64,000 bases of DNA from an uncultured Bacteroidia bacterium (GTDB lineage: Bacteria; Bacteroidota; Bacteroidia; Bacteroidales; UBA932). The stretch is from the NCBI GenBank assembly GCA_902768665.1, contig CACXMA010000009.1:118589-182588 (forward strand), in the 5' to 3' direction. Below, one piece after another: positions 53,901 to 62,022 of the stretch; positions within the stretch are counted from its first letter, which is position 1, and each line of letters opens with the position of its first letter. The translations under genes and the position numbers were made by a program. The notes under the pieces are model-generated. The model worked only from the letters and a program-made list of their open reading frames with translations, made no database searches and was not told the origin of the DNA.

Positions 53901-55306
53901 TGAACCTTCAGCAGCGCGGACAATGCCCTGGCTTCCTTCACGCCTGGCACCATCCACAGCGTGTGACGGAAACTGTTCCGGAATTCCAGCGTAGAGAAAG
54001 GATAGTTGCTCTCAGGATCGTATTTGACAATGAGGTCCAGGAATGATTTGACATGCTCCTCGTGGATGAACTTACCCTCTGCACCCTCCGGCATCTGGCG
54101 GTGGTCACGCTCAGGGTCACCGGTCCATGTGCGGAAGAATTCCTTAAAGTTGAAGGCGGAGTCCTCAATGTCCTCGAAGCCGGACAGGGCTTTCCCCAGG
54201 TCAAAGGTAAAGATGTTCAAACGAGGCAAACCGGCGTATGGATTAGGGTCACCGAAGTGGTTGATGTCCCAGTCCCTCTTTGCCTGCTGCTCCATCGTGT
54301 AATCCCAGGTGTAAATTTCGTCCTCGCTGTAGTTGTCCAGCAGATTGAACGGTGTGCCGGAGAGGTTGAGTACGTGAGTCTTCTCTTTCGTAAGCAGCTT
54401 GATTACGTTCTGTCCCAGTTCGGTCTGGGTACCCTCGTGAGCCTCGTCCACTATCAAGAGGTCGTAATCGGCCTTGAGAATTGCCTGATTCTTATCGAAC
54501 TTGCCACCGGCCAACTCAGCACCTCGCATATCCTGCATGGATGCGAAGTAGACATAGTGTGCAGCCGGATTCTTTTTGGCGAATTTCTCCAGAAGTTCGA
54601 AAGGTTCACCCTTCAAGCGGGAACCGTAGGTGTAGCCGTCAAAGAGTTTGAAAATCTTGTGGAAGTCCTCGAACCAGCCTTCATCCACAACCGGGCGGTG
54701 CGTAAGGATGAGGGTTCTATGGAATTGCATTTCCTTCACCACCTGCAGGGCGGAGAGGGTCTTACCAAAACGCATCTTGGCGTTCCAGAGCATATTCTTG
54801 CCCCCGCTTTGGAATTTGCGGATAGTCTTCTCAATCGCTTCCTTTTGCTCAGGACGGAACTCGATTTCTTCGTCGATGGGAACCATTTCGTCAGCCCGGA
54901 TGGAGAAGCGTCCTTCCTTAGCGGCGTTGATGGCAGCAATGGCGGTATCTACACTGCACTCAAACCACTCACGGCCCTGATTCTTCTTACTGAAGTCGTG
55001 GCGCTTGATGCCGGAGCGGAGCAGGATTTCGTGAACCTGCTTGTCGTTGAAGGTTGTAATCAGGCCTCCACGGATAGACAGCGTCAGTTCCGTGTGCCGG
55101 AGCGTGTAATCGATGCCGGCGGTCTTGGTGTACTGGTCAATACGTTTTCTGGCGGCTTGATTCAACGCCTTACAGTTAGGTGGCAATGACGAATCCGTCG
55201 CCTCATCCAACGTGGCCTCGCCAATCTTAACACAGCCACGATGTGCTTCATCTCCAATGGTGAAGATGTAAATTAGCTTGGCCTTCAGTGTAGAGTAGTA
55301 TTGCAT
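50981..55306 (-). CDS. GIY-YIG / SF2 helicase / N6-adenine methyltransferase / RAMA multidomain protein
   Basis: A 1441-aa restriction-modification-like enzyme. In order: a T5orf172 GIY-YIG-like N-terminus (AKLIYIFTIGDEAHRGCVKIGEAT, residues 8-125); an SF2 helicase with Walker A AKMRFGKTLSA (about 175), DEAH (about 284), SGTPFNLL (about 315) and QTIFRVQSPY; a coiled coil rich in Lys/Glu (about 700-725); an Eco57I-type MTase with LEINSKTGLYPLYMA and NPPYQAN (about 1012); and a RAMA-like end (VGATITYTPSGTDAIVAEG, YFSYNGMSLYKLKESF). The plan resembles type ISP single-chain enzymes with GIY-YIG in place of the Mrr nuclease. It lies 4 bp after the M-like gene. Confidence 0.85.
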   Translation of the reverse strand: MQYYSTLKAKLIYIFTIGDEAHRGCVKIGEATLDEATDSSLPPNCKALNQAARKRIDQYTKTAGIDYTLRHTELTLSIRGGLITTFNDKQVHEILLRSGIKRHDFSKKNQGREWFECSVDTAIAAINAAKEGRFSIRADEMVPIDEEIEFRPEQKEAIEKTIRKFQSGGKNMLWNAKMRFGKTLSALQVVKEMQFHRTLILTHRPVVDEGWFEDFHKIFKLFDGYTYGSRLKGEPFELLEKFAKKNPAAHYVYFASMQDMRGAELAGGKFDKNQAILKADYDLLIVDEAHEGTQTELGQNVIKLLTKEKTHVLNLSGTPFNLLDNYSEDEIYTWDYTMEQQAKRDWDINHFGDPNPYAGLPRLNIFTFDLGKALSGFEDIEDSAFNFKEFFRTWTGDPERDHRQMPEGAEGKFIHEEHVKSFLDLIVKYDPESNYPFSTLEFRNSFRHTLWMVPGVKEARALSALLKVHPIFSQFDIVNVAGDGDEEVENDDALKLVNKAMGENPEDTRTITLSCGKLTTGVTVRPWTAVMMLAGSHNTDAKAYMQTIFRVQSPYTTLDGRRKENCYVFDFAPDRTLKVLADTARVQTKKTTNESDRVKLGKFLNFCPVIGYNGTRMAEFNVDSMLERLKRAYISRVTRNGCDDPRLYNQEMLRKLDAEALAKFKDLHAIIGATKANHASTDVDMAKSGLTNEQYEELERIQKKKKKELTEEEKRALEEAKEKKKNADAAISILRGISIRLPLLMYGAKLDSENKDITLENFASLIDDQSWDEFMPRGVTKELFAEFAPYYDPDMFRAVGRNYRDLVRAADRLAPMERTREIARIFSYFRNPDKETVLTPWKVVNMHIGDCIGGQVFYEEDMQTECLTPRFVDRGEVTETVFKDPNTRILEINSKTGLYPLYMAYSVFAEKLQAYRDTHMLATEVPVEIQNQIWDEVLVNNIFVICKTEMAKSITKRTLRGFREAKVNARYFEDLINKITNQPDLFLTKVRNDNNYWNNIAFGKNMKFNAIVGNPPYQANDGSGASTDAAAPIYQEFVNIARKVRPNYISMIMPSKWMVGGRQELGKFREQMQEDTKLKLLIDYEDATVCFTGVHIDGGICYFLWDDKNKDGLDYRFTSSDGVVMHGDTLKNDFSSYVVRDTRALPILRKVCVGEKFSSIVSKTKPFGIRKDVFNNPEKYSSYNLSENTFKGAVKIYGVKGIKGGAKRQEGFIAMNAASDKYSAMVKYKLFFTTTYSTNAVVPPEPIKAEPYEICTETFLVIGPFNTKAQRDSCFDYIHTNFFRFLLFYGHGTMQVNQSVFDFIPLQDWSKSWTDAELYKKYGLDKNEIAYIESMFSSVSPEALFEDNDLIDPEFGYFNLEEYGVPVGATITYTPSGTDAIVAEGNMLECDGQLYSIAEFTAKYMPRNKRSISGVCQGPRYFSYNGMSLYKLKESFLGGQK

Positions 55307-55310
55307 ACGC

Positions 55311-56306
55311 CTACGGTTTGATTAGGTCTATATAGCGGACGGGCTTTCCAGTTTCCCAGTCCATTATCTTGCAGTAAACGCCGTTGTGGCGACGAATATC
55401 GTCAGTTTCGCAGCCTTTACAAGGAATGCGGACTTCTTCTCCGTCACCAAACAATGATGGCTCTACGTGGACATCTTCGTGGCAGGAGTTGGGAATCACG
55501 CCTTTGAGGCCGTCCATCTGCCAGAAGTTCCAGGATATAATTTCGGCAATTTCACGGGCCTGCTCTTTCGTTGGCTGGCCATCGAATTTGTCCTGATAGT
55601 AGTCAAAGAAGGTGTATAGGGCGTTCTCACGTGCGAGGAGAAGGTTGTCGCCCTGCCATTCGTATCCGTAGGTGGCCTGATAGGCCTTGACGGTCCATTG
55701 GAACCATTCTTCCGGCGTGGAGGTGTTCTCTGCTACGACGCGGAGTTTGCGACCCAGAAGGCCAATGCGGTCCTTGACGGGGATGATGTCGCCGGTAATG
55801 GTATCGTACCGGCTGGTGAGATACGGGGCCTCTCCGCAAGTGATTTCCATGCGGATGTCGGTCACGTAGTCCTGCCAGGTTTTTCCGTCCTTCGTAAGGA
55901 ACGGAATCGGCTTGGGGTTGGTCTTCCAACCTTTGTCAGTTTCCGTGTTGAAGGGGCTGGTTCCACCGAACCACTGGGCGTCAACAAGGTTGTTCTGGGA
56001 GTTGCAGATCCAGGCAGGTGTGAAGACTTCGCCTTTGTCCCTTGCGCGGGCCTGCTGCTCTTCCTTGGTTTTCTTTACACGGGGCTGTACGATGTTGCCA
56101 TGGGTGCCGGTGATGGATTCTATGGAGATTTGCTCGTTTTCACCGTATTCTGGGCCGATGGCCTGGTAGTTGTCGGTCGCCCAGATAATGTGTTGAGGCT
56201 TCTTGCTGCCGTTTTTGGGGCGGCTGCGGTCTATGAGAATGGTTTCAAGCAGGACGGGGTCTTGCTTAAGTATATCGTTTTCACGTATGTCAACGTCTAT
56301 GCTCAT
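55311..56306 (-). CDS. restriction endonuclease subunit M-like protein
   Basis: A 331-aa protein of the family annotated as restriction endonuclease subunit M. IIWATDNYQAIGPEY, RARDKGEVFTPAWICNSQNNLVD and RMEITCGEAPYLTSRYDTITGD recall motif-X/motif-I segments of N6-adenine methylases, but there is no NPPY motif, so it cannot be a complete methylase. A C-terminal Cys pair (IPCKGCETDD) may bind metal. It precedes the helicase-MTase gene by 4 bp and likely forms a complex with its product. Confidence 0.8.
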   Translation of the reverse strand: MSIDVDIRENDILKQDPVLLETILIDRSRPKNGSKKPQHIIWATDNYQAIGPEYGENEQISIESITGTHGNIVQPRVKKTKEEQQARARDKGEVFTPAWICNSQNNLVDAQWFGGTSPFNTETDKGWKTNPKPIPFLTKDGKTWQDYVTDIRMEITCGEAPYLTSRYDTITGDIIPVKDRIGLLGRKLRVVAENTSTPEEWFQWTVKAYQATYGYEWQGDNLLLARENALYTFFDYYQDKFDGQPTKEQAREIAEIISWNFWQMDGLKGVIPNSCHEDVHVEPSLFGDGEEVRIPCKGCETDDIRRHNGVYCKIMDWETGKPVRYIDLIKP

Positions 56307-56461
56307 GCACTGGAAGGGGTTATGGGTATAGTTGTGCTATATCGTACAAATTTAACGAAAAATCTTTATAAATAAGGTAAGAAAGTGTGATAGAGTTTAA
56401 AAAGGGATACGAAAACGCCCCCGTCGTGGTGGCAGGGGCGCGTAACGGTAACTACTTTAAA
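56307..56461. other. intergenic spacer upstream of the RM-like genes
   Basis: 155 bp without a gene. On the minus strand an AT-rich run (about 56320-56395) precedes the M-like ATG and could hold its promoter, but no clear TAnnTTTG is seen. Confidence 0.3.
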
Positions 56462-57619
56462 TCACTCTTGAGGCGGAATTATAGACACCGGCACAAGGTC
56501 CAGGTCTTCGATGAGCGCAGCCACCTCCGGCATCACTTCCGGCGAGAAGTATTTTGCAATCTCCTGCGCTACAGGGTTGTCATACCGTTGCGTTGGGCGT
56601 TCCGTTCCACCCCCAGAAGGAACGGGTGGAACGTATGGAACGCCGGAGGTCTTCTGGCTATAGAAGCGGATAAGGAGGTCTGCGATGTCAATCTGAGCCT
56701 CCCTGTCTTCTTCTGTGGCATTCTCTTCGAGCATTGTTGACACCTGCACATTGAGGTCGGCACGTCCGTTGAAATACTCCGTCCAGGCTTCGGTAGCGTC
56801 AATATCAGGGAAGACTATGACTTCCCGGCCACGGAGCACATCAAGGCGCTCGTTGAGCTGATTCTTACCGCCTACGGCAACCCAGATAAACTCGGGCATG
56901 TAACCGGCGCAGATGACGGCGGTCTTCTCTGCTTCCACGAGGCACACAACACGGTCCGGATATTGGGCCAGCAAGTCTTCACCGAAGAGGCATTGCGTCA
57001 TCTTCCAGTCCTGAGGAATAAGTCCCTTTCGCTGAAAGTCGCTGGTTATCCAGTACACAGGATAATCACCTTCTTTGATGCGGTGGCCGGTCTCCGGATT
57101 AAACATGATAACCTTTCCTCCACGGTAACGTCCCTTGCCGTCCATCTGGTAGAACACAGTTTCGCCTGACTTCTTTGCGCCGATATGGTACATAAAGACG
57201 AGGCCTTCAACGATGAGCGGGTCGAGGATGGTGTCCAGGAAGCGGACGAAATTACTGGGCCGATCCATGCGGATAGTTGAATCTACAACGTCCTTAGGGA
57301 GTTCACAGATGGGACCTGCCGGCGTTGGTTTCGCGAGGGCGGGTTTTGGAGCCTGCTGCCGCTTTTTCAGCCACTCGGGAGGTTGCCTCCAGGCATCGCC
57401 CTGGGGACGAGCCCCAGGGTTCTGCTGGAAGTACTGACTCGGGGTGAGATGGTAACCGCACTTAGATTCACGGTTGCATCGACCACAAGTCTCGTCAAGG
57501 ATTTCACCCGTCTCCGTGTCAACGTAGGGAACGAATTCACGTTGGCCGCAGTTCGGGCAGACAAGGCGGGAAGCCTTACCGGCATACGGAGCAAGTTGAT
57601 AACGGTACTCCATACTCAA
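56462..57619 (-). CDS. Toprim/zinc-ribbon primase-like protein (DUF6371-like)
   Basis: A 385-aa replication protein. The N-terminus has a zinc ribbon with two CxxC pairs (CPNC near residue 20 and CGRC near residue 40, with ESKCGYH after). A DUF6371/Toprim-like domain follows: YPVYWITSD, VVCLVEAEKTAVICAGY and REVIVFPDIDATEAW (acidic metal site). This is typical of primase-like genes in Bacteroides integrative elements. The C-terminal linker (VPPVPSGGGTERPTQRY) is encoded by iteron-like repeats. It overlaps the ATPase gene by 4 bp. Confidence 0.78.
   Translation of the reverse strand: MSMEYRYQLAPYAGKASRLVCPNCGQREFVPYVDTETGEILDETCGRCNRESKCGYHLTPSQYFQQNPGARPQGDAWRQPPEWLKKRQQAPKPALAKPTPAGPICELPKDVVDSTIRMDRPSNFVRFLDTILDPLIVEGLVFMYHIGAKKSGETVFYQMDGKGRYRGGKVIMFNPETGHRIKEGDYPVYWITSDFQRKGLIPQDWKMTQCLFGEDLLAQYPDRVVCLVEAEKTAVICAGYMPEFIWVAVGGKNQLNERLDVLRGREVIVFPDIDATEAWTEYFNGRADLNVQVSTMLEENATEEDREAQIDIADLLIRFYSQKTSGVPYVPPVPSGGGTERPTQRYDNPVAQEIAKYFSPEVMPEVAALIEDLDLVPVSIIPPQE
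56599..56645. repeat. iteron-like cluster 2, inside the primase-like gene
   Basis: GTTCCGTTCCACC, then three 9-mers GGAACGGGT, GGAACGTAT, GGAACGCCG (56619-56645); same order as cluster 1. Confidence 0.7.
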
Positions 57620-58755
57620 TCCTCCTCATCTTTGAAGGGAAGACGGTTGGGCCGTTCCAACTGTTCCACTTGGTCCGTTCCTTGGGTGGAACGGAACGGC
57701 TCGTCCGTGCTCTCTGTAGCCGGTGCCTCGGTTGGTACCACTCCCATTTCCGCAGCCTTCTTGAGTTTGCGGTGGATGGTGGTCTTTGCGAAGCCTGTCT
57801 CCTCGGAAATCTCCTTCAGGGACATTCCCTTAGCCTTGAGATTGACAAATTCCTGCATATCCTCCATCTCCGTGAGAGCATTCTTCTCGCGCAAGTGGTC
57901 CTTCTCATCGCCGTAGTCCAGGAACACCAACTGGGTGTAGTTATCCACCTTCTCCAGCCGGTACAGGGCTACGTGGTCTGCCGGGCACGGATATTCGCCG
58001 GAGCGGAATTTCACATGCTTGGCATAGCGGATGTGAGGGTCTTGGGAGGAGACTCCGATTGCGATGGCGGCGTCAATCAGGGCCATCAGCTTAGAACTGC
58101 CGGATAGGTCAGTCTGAAGCAGCGGCCTGGAAGGGTCACGTTTCGGCGTGTGGGCAACGATGATGATGGTAAGACCAAACTTCTTTTTGAGTTTAATCAT
58201 CTTACGCATGAATTCGACGGAAGTCTGGCTCTTCTCTGTATCAATGCAGACGAACGAGATATTGTCGATAATCACATCCTTGATGCCTTCCTTTGCCGCT
58301 TGCGAGACGCTGTCCAATATGGCCTGGTCCTGGTCCACGGTGTCAAGGAGTTCGGAATCTACTTCTGCGCGAAGCAGATTCTCAGGAAAGAGATGGGTGG
58401 AGCCGGTGTCATCGTTGGTGTAGCGCTTTTGAAATTGCTTGCTGGACTGCTCGCAATCTACTATCACTACCTTGCGTGTGCGTGCGATGGACTCGGCCAC
58501 CTGAATGCAGAAGAGGGACTTGCCGGAGTTGGGGGCGGAGAATACTACCGTAATCTCGCCCTCAACGAACATCCCGTGATAGAAGTGCTCGGGGTCGGGC
58601 TGCGCTTTGGCATCCTCAATCCATTTGTTGGCGGTCTGGAGTTTGAGTCGGCCCAGGCGGCGGGGCGCGCTGCGGGCTTTCTTCACGGCTCCTCTGATGG
58701 CCTCAACGGGATTGACTGCCGTTTCTTGAACCTTCTTATCCTCTGACATATACAA
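57616..58755 (-). CDS. RepA-like AAA ATPase with C-terminal HTH
   Basis: A 379-aa RecA/KaiC-like ATPase of the AAA_25 type seen in plasmid and element replication modules. Walker A APNSGKSLFCIQ near residue 75, VVIVDCEQS near 98, Walker B VIIDNISFVCID near 160, and IIVAHTPKRDP near 207. The C-terminus has a helix-turn-helix (GMSLKEISEETGFAKTTIHRKLKKA, about 305-335). It probably acts as a helicase loader or initiator with the primase-like protein. Its last coding bases carry iteron-like cluster 3. Confidence 0.8.
   Translation of the reverse strand: MYMSEDKKVQETAVNPVEAIRGAVKKARSAPRRLGRLKLQTANKWIEDAKAQPDPEHFYHGMFVEGEITVVFSAPNSGKSLFCIQVAESIARTRKVVIVDCEQSSKQFQKRYTNDDTGSTHLFPENLLRAEVDSELLDTVDQDQAILDSVSQAAKEGIKDVIIDNISFVCIDTEKSQTSVEFMRKMIKLKKKFGLTIIIVAHTPKRDPSRPLLQTDLSGSSKLMALIDAAIAIGVSSQDPHIRYAKHVKFRSGEYPCPADHVALYRLEKVDNYTQLVFLDYGDEKDHLREKNALTEMEDMQEFVNLKAKGMSLKEISEETGFAKTTIHRKLKKAAEMGVVPTEAPATESTDEPFRSTQGTDQVEQLERPNRLPFKDEED
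57652..57700. repeat. iteron-like cluster 3, inside the ATPase gene
   Basis: GTTCCAACT, GTTCCACTT and a third GTTCC, then GTGGAACGGAACGGC; the inverse layout of clusters 1 and 2. Confidence 0.65.
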
Positions 58756-58884
58756 TCCTCCTAATGTGACGGTTTGCCTTCAACCATAGGGGTGAAGACT
58801 TCCCCTTGGATGTGCGCCACATCACCACATCCGATATTGGCTTTGCTTCCTTCAGGTTGGGTTGCTCCCAGAGACTTCTCCTTC

Positions 58885-59181
58885 TCATTTGGCCCCCCTT
58901 TGCTCAAAAAGTTCCAGTGCCAAGTCGGCGTCAACCACTATCTTTCGGCCGTTCTGTTTAACAGCCTCCATGATAATGTGGTCCTTGTAATGCTGGGCGG
59001 TCTTGTGGGAACAGTTGAATAGATCCTGTATCCCGCGAAGGCCGTAGACCAGGCGACCCGTAGGCCGCTGCGTTTCGTCCTGAGAAGGAAGCGGCTGCTT
59101 CCCGTAGCGCTGCTCGAACAGCTCCCAGAACTCTCCAATCGTCACCTGGGCGATGGGAGTCGAGTCAGAAATTTTTGACAT
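58885..59181 (-). CDS. DUF3853 family DNA-binding protein
   Basis: A 98-aa protein with a MerR/excisionase-like helix-turn-helix: GRLVYGLRGIQDLFNCSHKTAQHYKDHIIMEAVKQNGRKIVVDADLALELF. DUF3853 proteins are small HTH proteins placed before replication genes in Bacteroides mobile elements; they may act as excisionase or as transcription regulator. It is first in the minus-strand run through the ATPase and primase-like genes. A 129-bp gap separates it from the ATPase gene. Confidence 0.8.
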   Translation of the reverse strand: MSKISDSTPIAQVTIGEFWELFEQRYGKQPLPSQDETQRPTGRLVYGLRGIQDLFNCSHKTAQHYKDHIIMEAVKQNGRKIVVDADLALELFEQRGAK

Positions 59182-59357
59182 ACTTTAGTGAATTTTAGTT
59201 CACTTCAGTGGCCACTGTCGTGAGATTTCTGACCGCGAACATAATGGAAATTAATCAAGAAAAAACCGCCATAGATGACTATGACGGTACTAAAGTATTC
59301 GTTTGTGTTTTGTGGCGTTATTTGTGGAGATATTGTGGCATGGGAGGCCACCGAACA

Positions 59358-61820
59358 CTATTTATTCAACAAATCTTCGAACGTTTTTCGTAGCCCATTG
59401 TCCAAGGTTTCATCGTATCCTTTCATAGCTCCCTTAAGTTGGTCTATCGTCAAAAGTGTGCCGTCTTTCAACGGAGAAATCGGCAGTTTTGACCAACGGA
59501 CGTTGTTCTTCCAATCCTTGAAAAACACTTTGCAGTAAAGGGCCTTCAAGAAGACGGCATATTCCTTCCGCTCATCGTTATGCCAACGGCCATTATGGAA
59601 ATATCCGGCAGCCTTGTCCAGGTATTCTTGCATCCGCGTGGAGAGAGGGACTTCCGCTGTGGTCGCATCGGTGTTGTCCTCTTCTTCATCTTCAACCTCG
59701 TCAACTGGTTCCTCCGGGAGACTGGTACCGAAACTATAGTCTACATCGCCAAAGTAGTGCTTGAGACCGAAACGATATTTACAGCCCTCGGTTAAGCAAT
59801 CCCTGCACATACGACGTTCGTGAAAGACCAGCATAGTAGTTAGTTCCTCAAACAAGAAGTCCTCCTCCCAAGGGCGCTCATCCAGTCCCATCTCTATACG
59901 GTTTTTCTCTCCCTCTTCGTTTTTTTCCTGAGGCGGCTCATCAAATATCAGCATTGTATCGCCTTCCTGAGCGATACGCCTTACGCACACTTCACCGAGA
60001 GCCTTCATAAAGACGGCATCCAGGACGGCGGTTAGTCCTATTACATATTTGACTTTGTCTTTCTTCTCGGGGACATCGAAATTGCAGAAGCACTCCTGCA
60101 AAACATTGAGGACACGAGCAATCCATTGTTCCTTCTTGGCTACAGGAATGTCGCTATCCGCCAACGCTTTACATTTGTGACGGAATGAAGCACTATCGAG
60201 ATAGAAGTCCTCGTCAGTATATTTCGGATTATCTTCAATATCAAGTACAAGAAGGCGATCAATCTCCTTGACTCCGCAGAACTCCACGTAATTCAGGGAA
60301 TCTAACTCCTCTTCTTCGCCATCAATGGTGACTGTTAACGTCTCGTATTCTTTCTCGCCTTTGGCTGCACGGGGTAGCCTTTTGGGATCGAGGGGATAAG
60401 AAATGCCATCGGAAGCATCTAATCCGGCGGCTTCCAGGCTTTTGGCAAAGTCAACCTGGCCAAACCTATATCGGCAAGCTAATTTATCACACTTGCTGCA
60501 TCTCTGTTTCTCGTGGTATTTCAATGTGCTTCCCACTTCATCACGAAGCAAGTGTTCGCCCCAGGTAGTATGTGGGTGAAACGGGTCTGGCTCGGGGACT
60601 ACAACAGCATCAGGATCGGACGTGTAAGGGAAATCAATGATTTCATACATGCCGAGTTCCATATATAGGTCTTTCACACAAATCTTATCAGCACAACGAA
60701 GGAACGCAGCCTCCATCACAATCATGAAACGTCTGGCCGCATAGGAATACTGAGCATATTCCGTATGAACGTTGTAATAATAGACCTCCGTCAGAATGGT
60801 TAGGATTTCAACAATCCAAGCTGTCTTCGCTTCCCGGCTTTCTGTACTTTTGGCTTTCTCTATGCAGAGAGCGCGGAAGGTTTTCAAGTCACGCTCTACC
60901 TTGTCCTCGTCGTATTCTGCAACTTTCTTGCGGCCAGCCTCAAGGAACTCATCTATCTCACGGACGCCACACTTGACTGCTCCGTTCAGCGGTTCTACTC
61001 CGTCCCGGGAAGGTTTAGAATGGAGTTTAGCTTTTATTGAATCCGGATAATAAAACATTGGCTCCGGCAGATAAGATTCAGCAAACTGTTCTGTCCAGTC
61101 CATCGTGCGGCACAAATAAAAAGGATAGATTGCATCCGTAAGGAGAACGCCGCACATCCTTTGGTAATCGAAAATGTTGCTCTTTTCACCCGATTCAAGC
61201 AGACATGCGGTAATATGTACGGCCAACTCTTCCATCATACCATGCAGGAGACGGCTGACACCGTAGATATTCAATTTCAATCGCTCCTTATACTGCGCTA
61301 ATGCTTTGTTAATCAATGGAAGAAATCTCTTATTCTTTTCTTCCTCAGGTAATGATGCAAACGTTGGGTCACTTTTAAGTGTGGCGGCAACAGGTGCGGC
61401 TACCTCATTCAACTCCTTTGTACGAGGTAAGTTGTCATACGCCAGTGCCTCAAGATAATGTGCTATCGCCTTTTCATTGTCAGTTGCATCTTCCCCTGGG
61501 TAATAATATGCGGAAACCTCTTTGAACGCCTGTATCATTGAGCAGATGTAGCGCTTCAGGAATGGCTTGTCACCCACATGAGTGCTAATGTTATCCCATA
61601 TCTCATCGTGCAATTCGATCCAGTGCTTGAAATAGAAATCTTCAACCTTGCCACCATCACGAATCATTGTTTCCACGAATCCCGGGTCATCTGGAGCATA
61701 TTCCATACGGTCGCTATAACCGGCATCAACAAGAGCCGCAAGGATGAACTGCTCTGCACTGCCATCGCAATACAGGTCGCGGAATTCATCGAAGTATTTC
61801 ATTTTGGGGTTAACCGCCAT
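59358..61820 (-). CDS. 820-aa protein with internal duplication and Cys-rich motifs
   Basis: No known family recognised. Two related units of about 170 residues are visible. Unit 1 (about 283-452) starts CGVREIDEFL and ends CSKCDKLACRYRFGQVDF; unit 2 (about 513-685) starts CGVKEIDRLL and ends CRDCLTEGCKYRFGLKHY. In both, the Cys cluster is about 155 residues after the CGV motif and is preceded by LxFHE/KYHE. CxxC plus a third Cys and a nearby His suggest a zinc site. The rest is helical and acidic. No signal peptide. It sits alone between DUF3853 and the integrase on the same strand. Confidence 0.72.
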   Translation of the reverse strand: MAVNPKMKYFDEFRDLYCDGSAEQFILAALVDAGYSDRMEYAPDDPGFVETMIRDGGKVEDFYFKHWIELHDEIWDNISTHVGDKPFLKRYICSMIQAFKEVSAYYYPGEDATDNEKAIAHYLEALAYDNLPRTKELNEVAAPVAATLKSDPTFASLPEEEKNKRFLPLINKALAQYKERLKLNIYGVSRLLHGMMEELAVHITACLLESGEKSNIFDYQRMCGVLLTDAIYPFYLCRTMDWTEQFAESYLPEPMFYYPDSIKAKLHSKPSRDGVEPLNGAVKCGVREIDEFLEAGRKKVAEYDEDKVERDLKTFRALCIEKAKSTESREAKTAWIVEILTILTEVYYYNVHTEYAQYSYAARRFMIVMEAAFLRCADKICVKDLYMELGMYEIIDFPYTSDPDAVVVPEPDPFHPHTTWGEHLLRDEVGSTLKYHEKQRCSKCDKLACRYRFGQVDFAKSLEAAGLDASDGISYPLDPKRLPRAAKGEKEYETLTVTIDGEEEELDSLNYVEFCGVKEIDRLLVLDIEDNPKYTDEDFYLDSASFRHKCKALADSDIPVAKKEQWIARVLNVLQECFCNFDVPEKKDKVKYVIGLTAVLDAVFMKALGEVCVRRIAQEGDTMLIFDEPPQEKNEEGEKNRIEMGLDERPWEEDFLFEELTTMLVFHERRMCRDCLTEGCKYRFGLKHYFGDVDYSFGTSLPEEPVDEVEDEEEDNTDATTAEVPLSTRMQEYLDKAAGYFHNGRWHNDERKEYAVFLKALYCKVFFKDWKNNVRWSKLPISPLKDGTLLTIDQLKGAMKGYDETLDNGLRKTFEDLLNK

Positions 61821-61957
61821 AATAGTGTCGCTTCTTATGTGTATCTCATCTGTCCTCCTGCCGTCAATCGCAATTACAAATTTAACGATTTCTGCGCGAA
61901 ATCTCTACTATAAAGCATTTTAATACACTATACCGATTGCCCATTATTAAAATCAAA

Positions 61958-61983
61958 CGGCCTCCCAGTGCATTGGAAGGCCG
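61958..61983 (-). terminator. terminator downstream of the integrase gene
   Basis: CGGCCTTCCA/TGGGAGGCCG stem read on the minus strand, followed by TTTGATTTT. Confidence 0.65.
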
Positions 61984-62022
61984 AATTAAGGTGGTGCCAG
62001 GAGGAAGTGATGAATTGTCACT

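Noticed and set aside
53696-55189. Plus-strand frames of 116 and 378 aa opposite the helicase
   Set aside because: Antisense of helicase motifs in the 1441-aa protein; no independent support.
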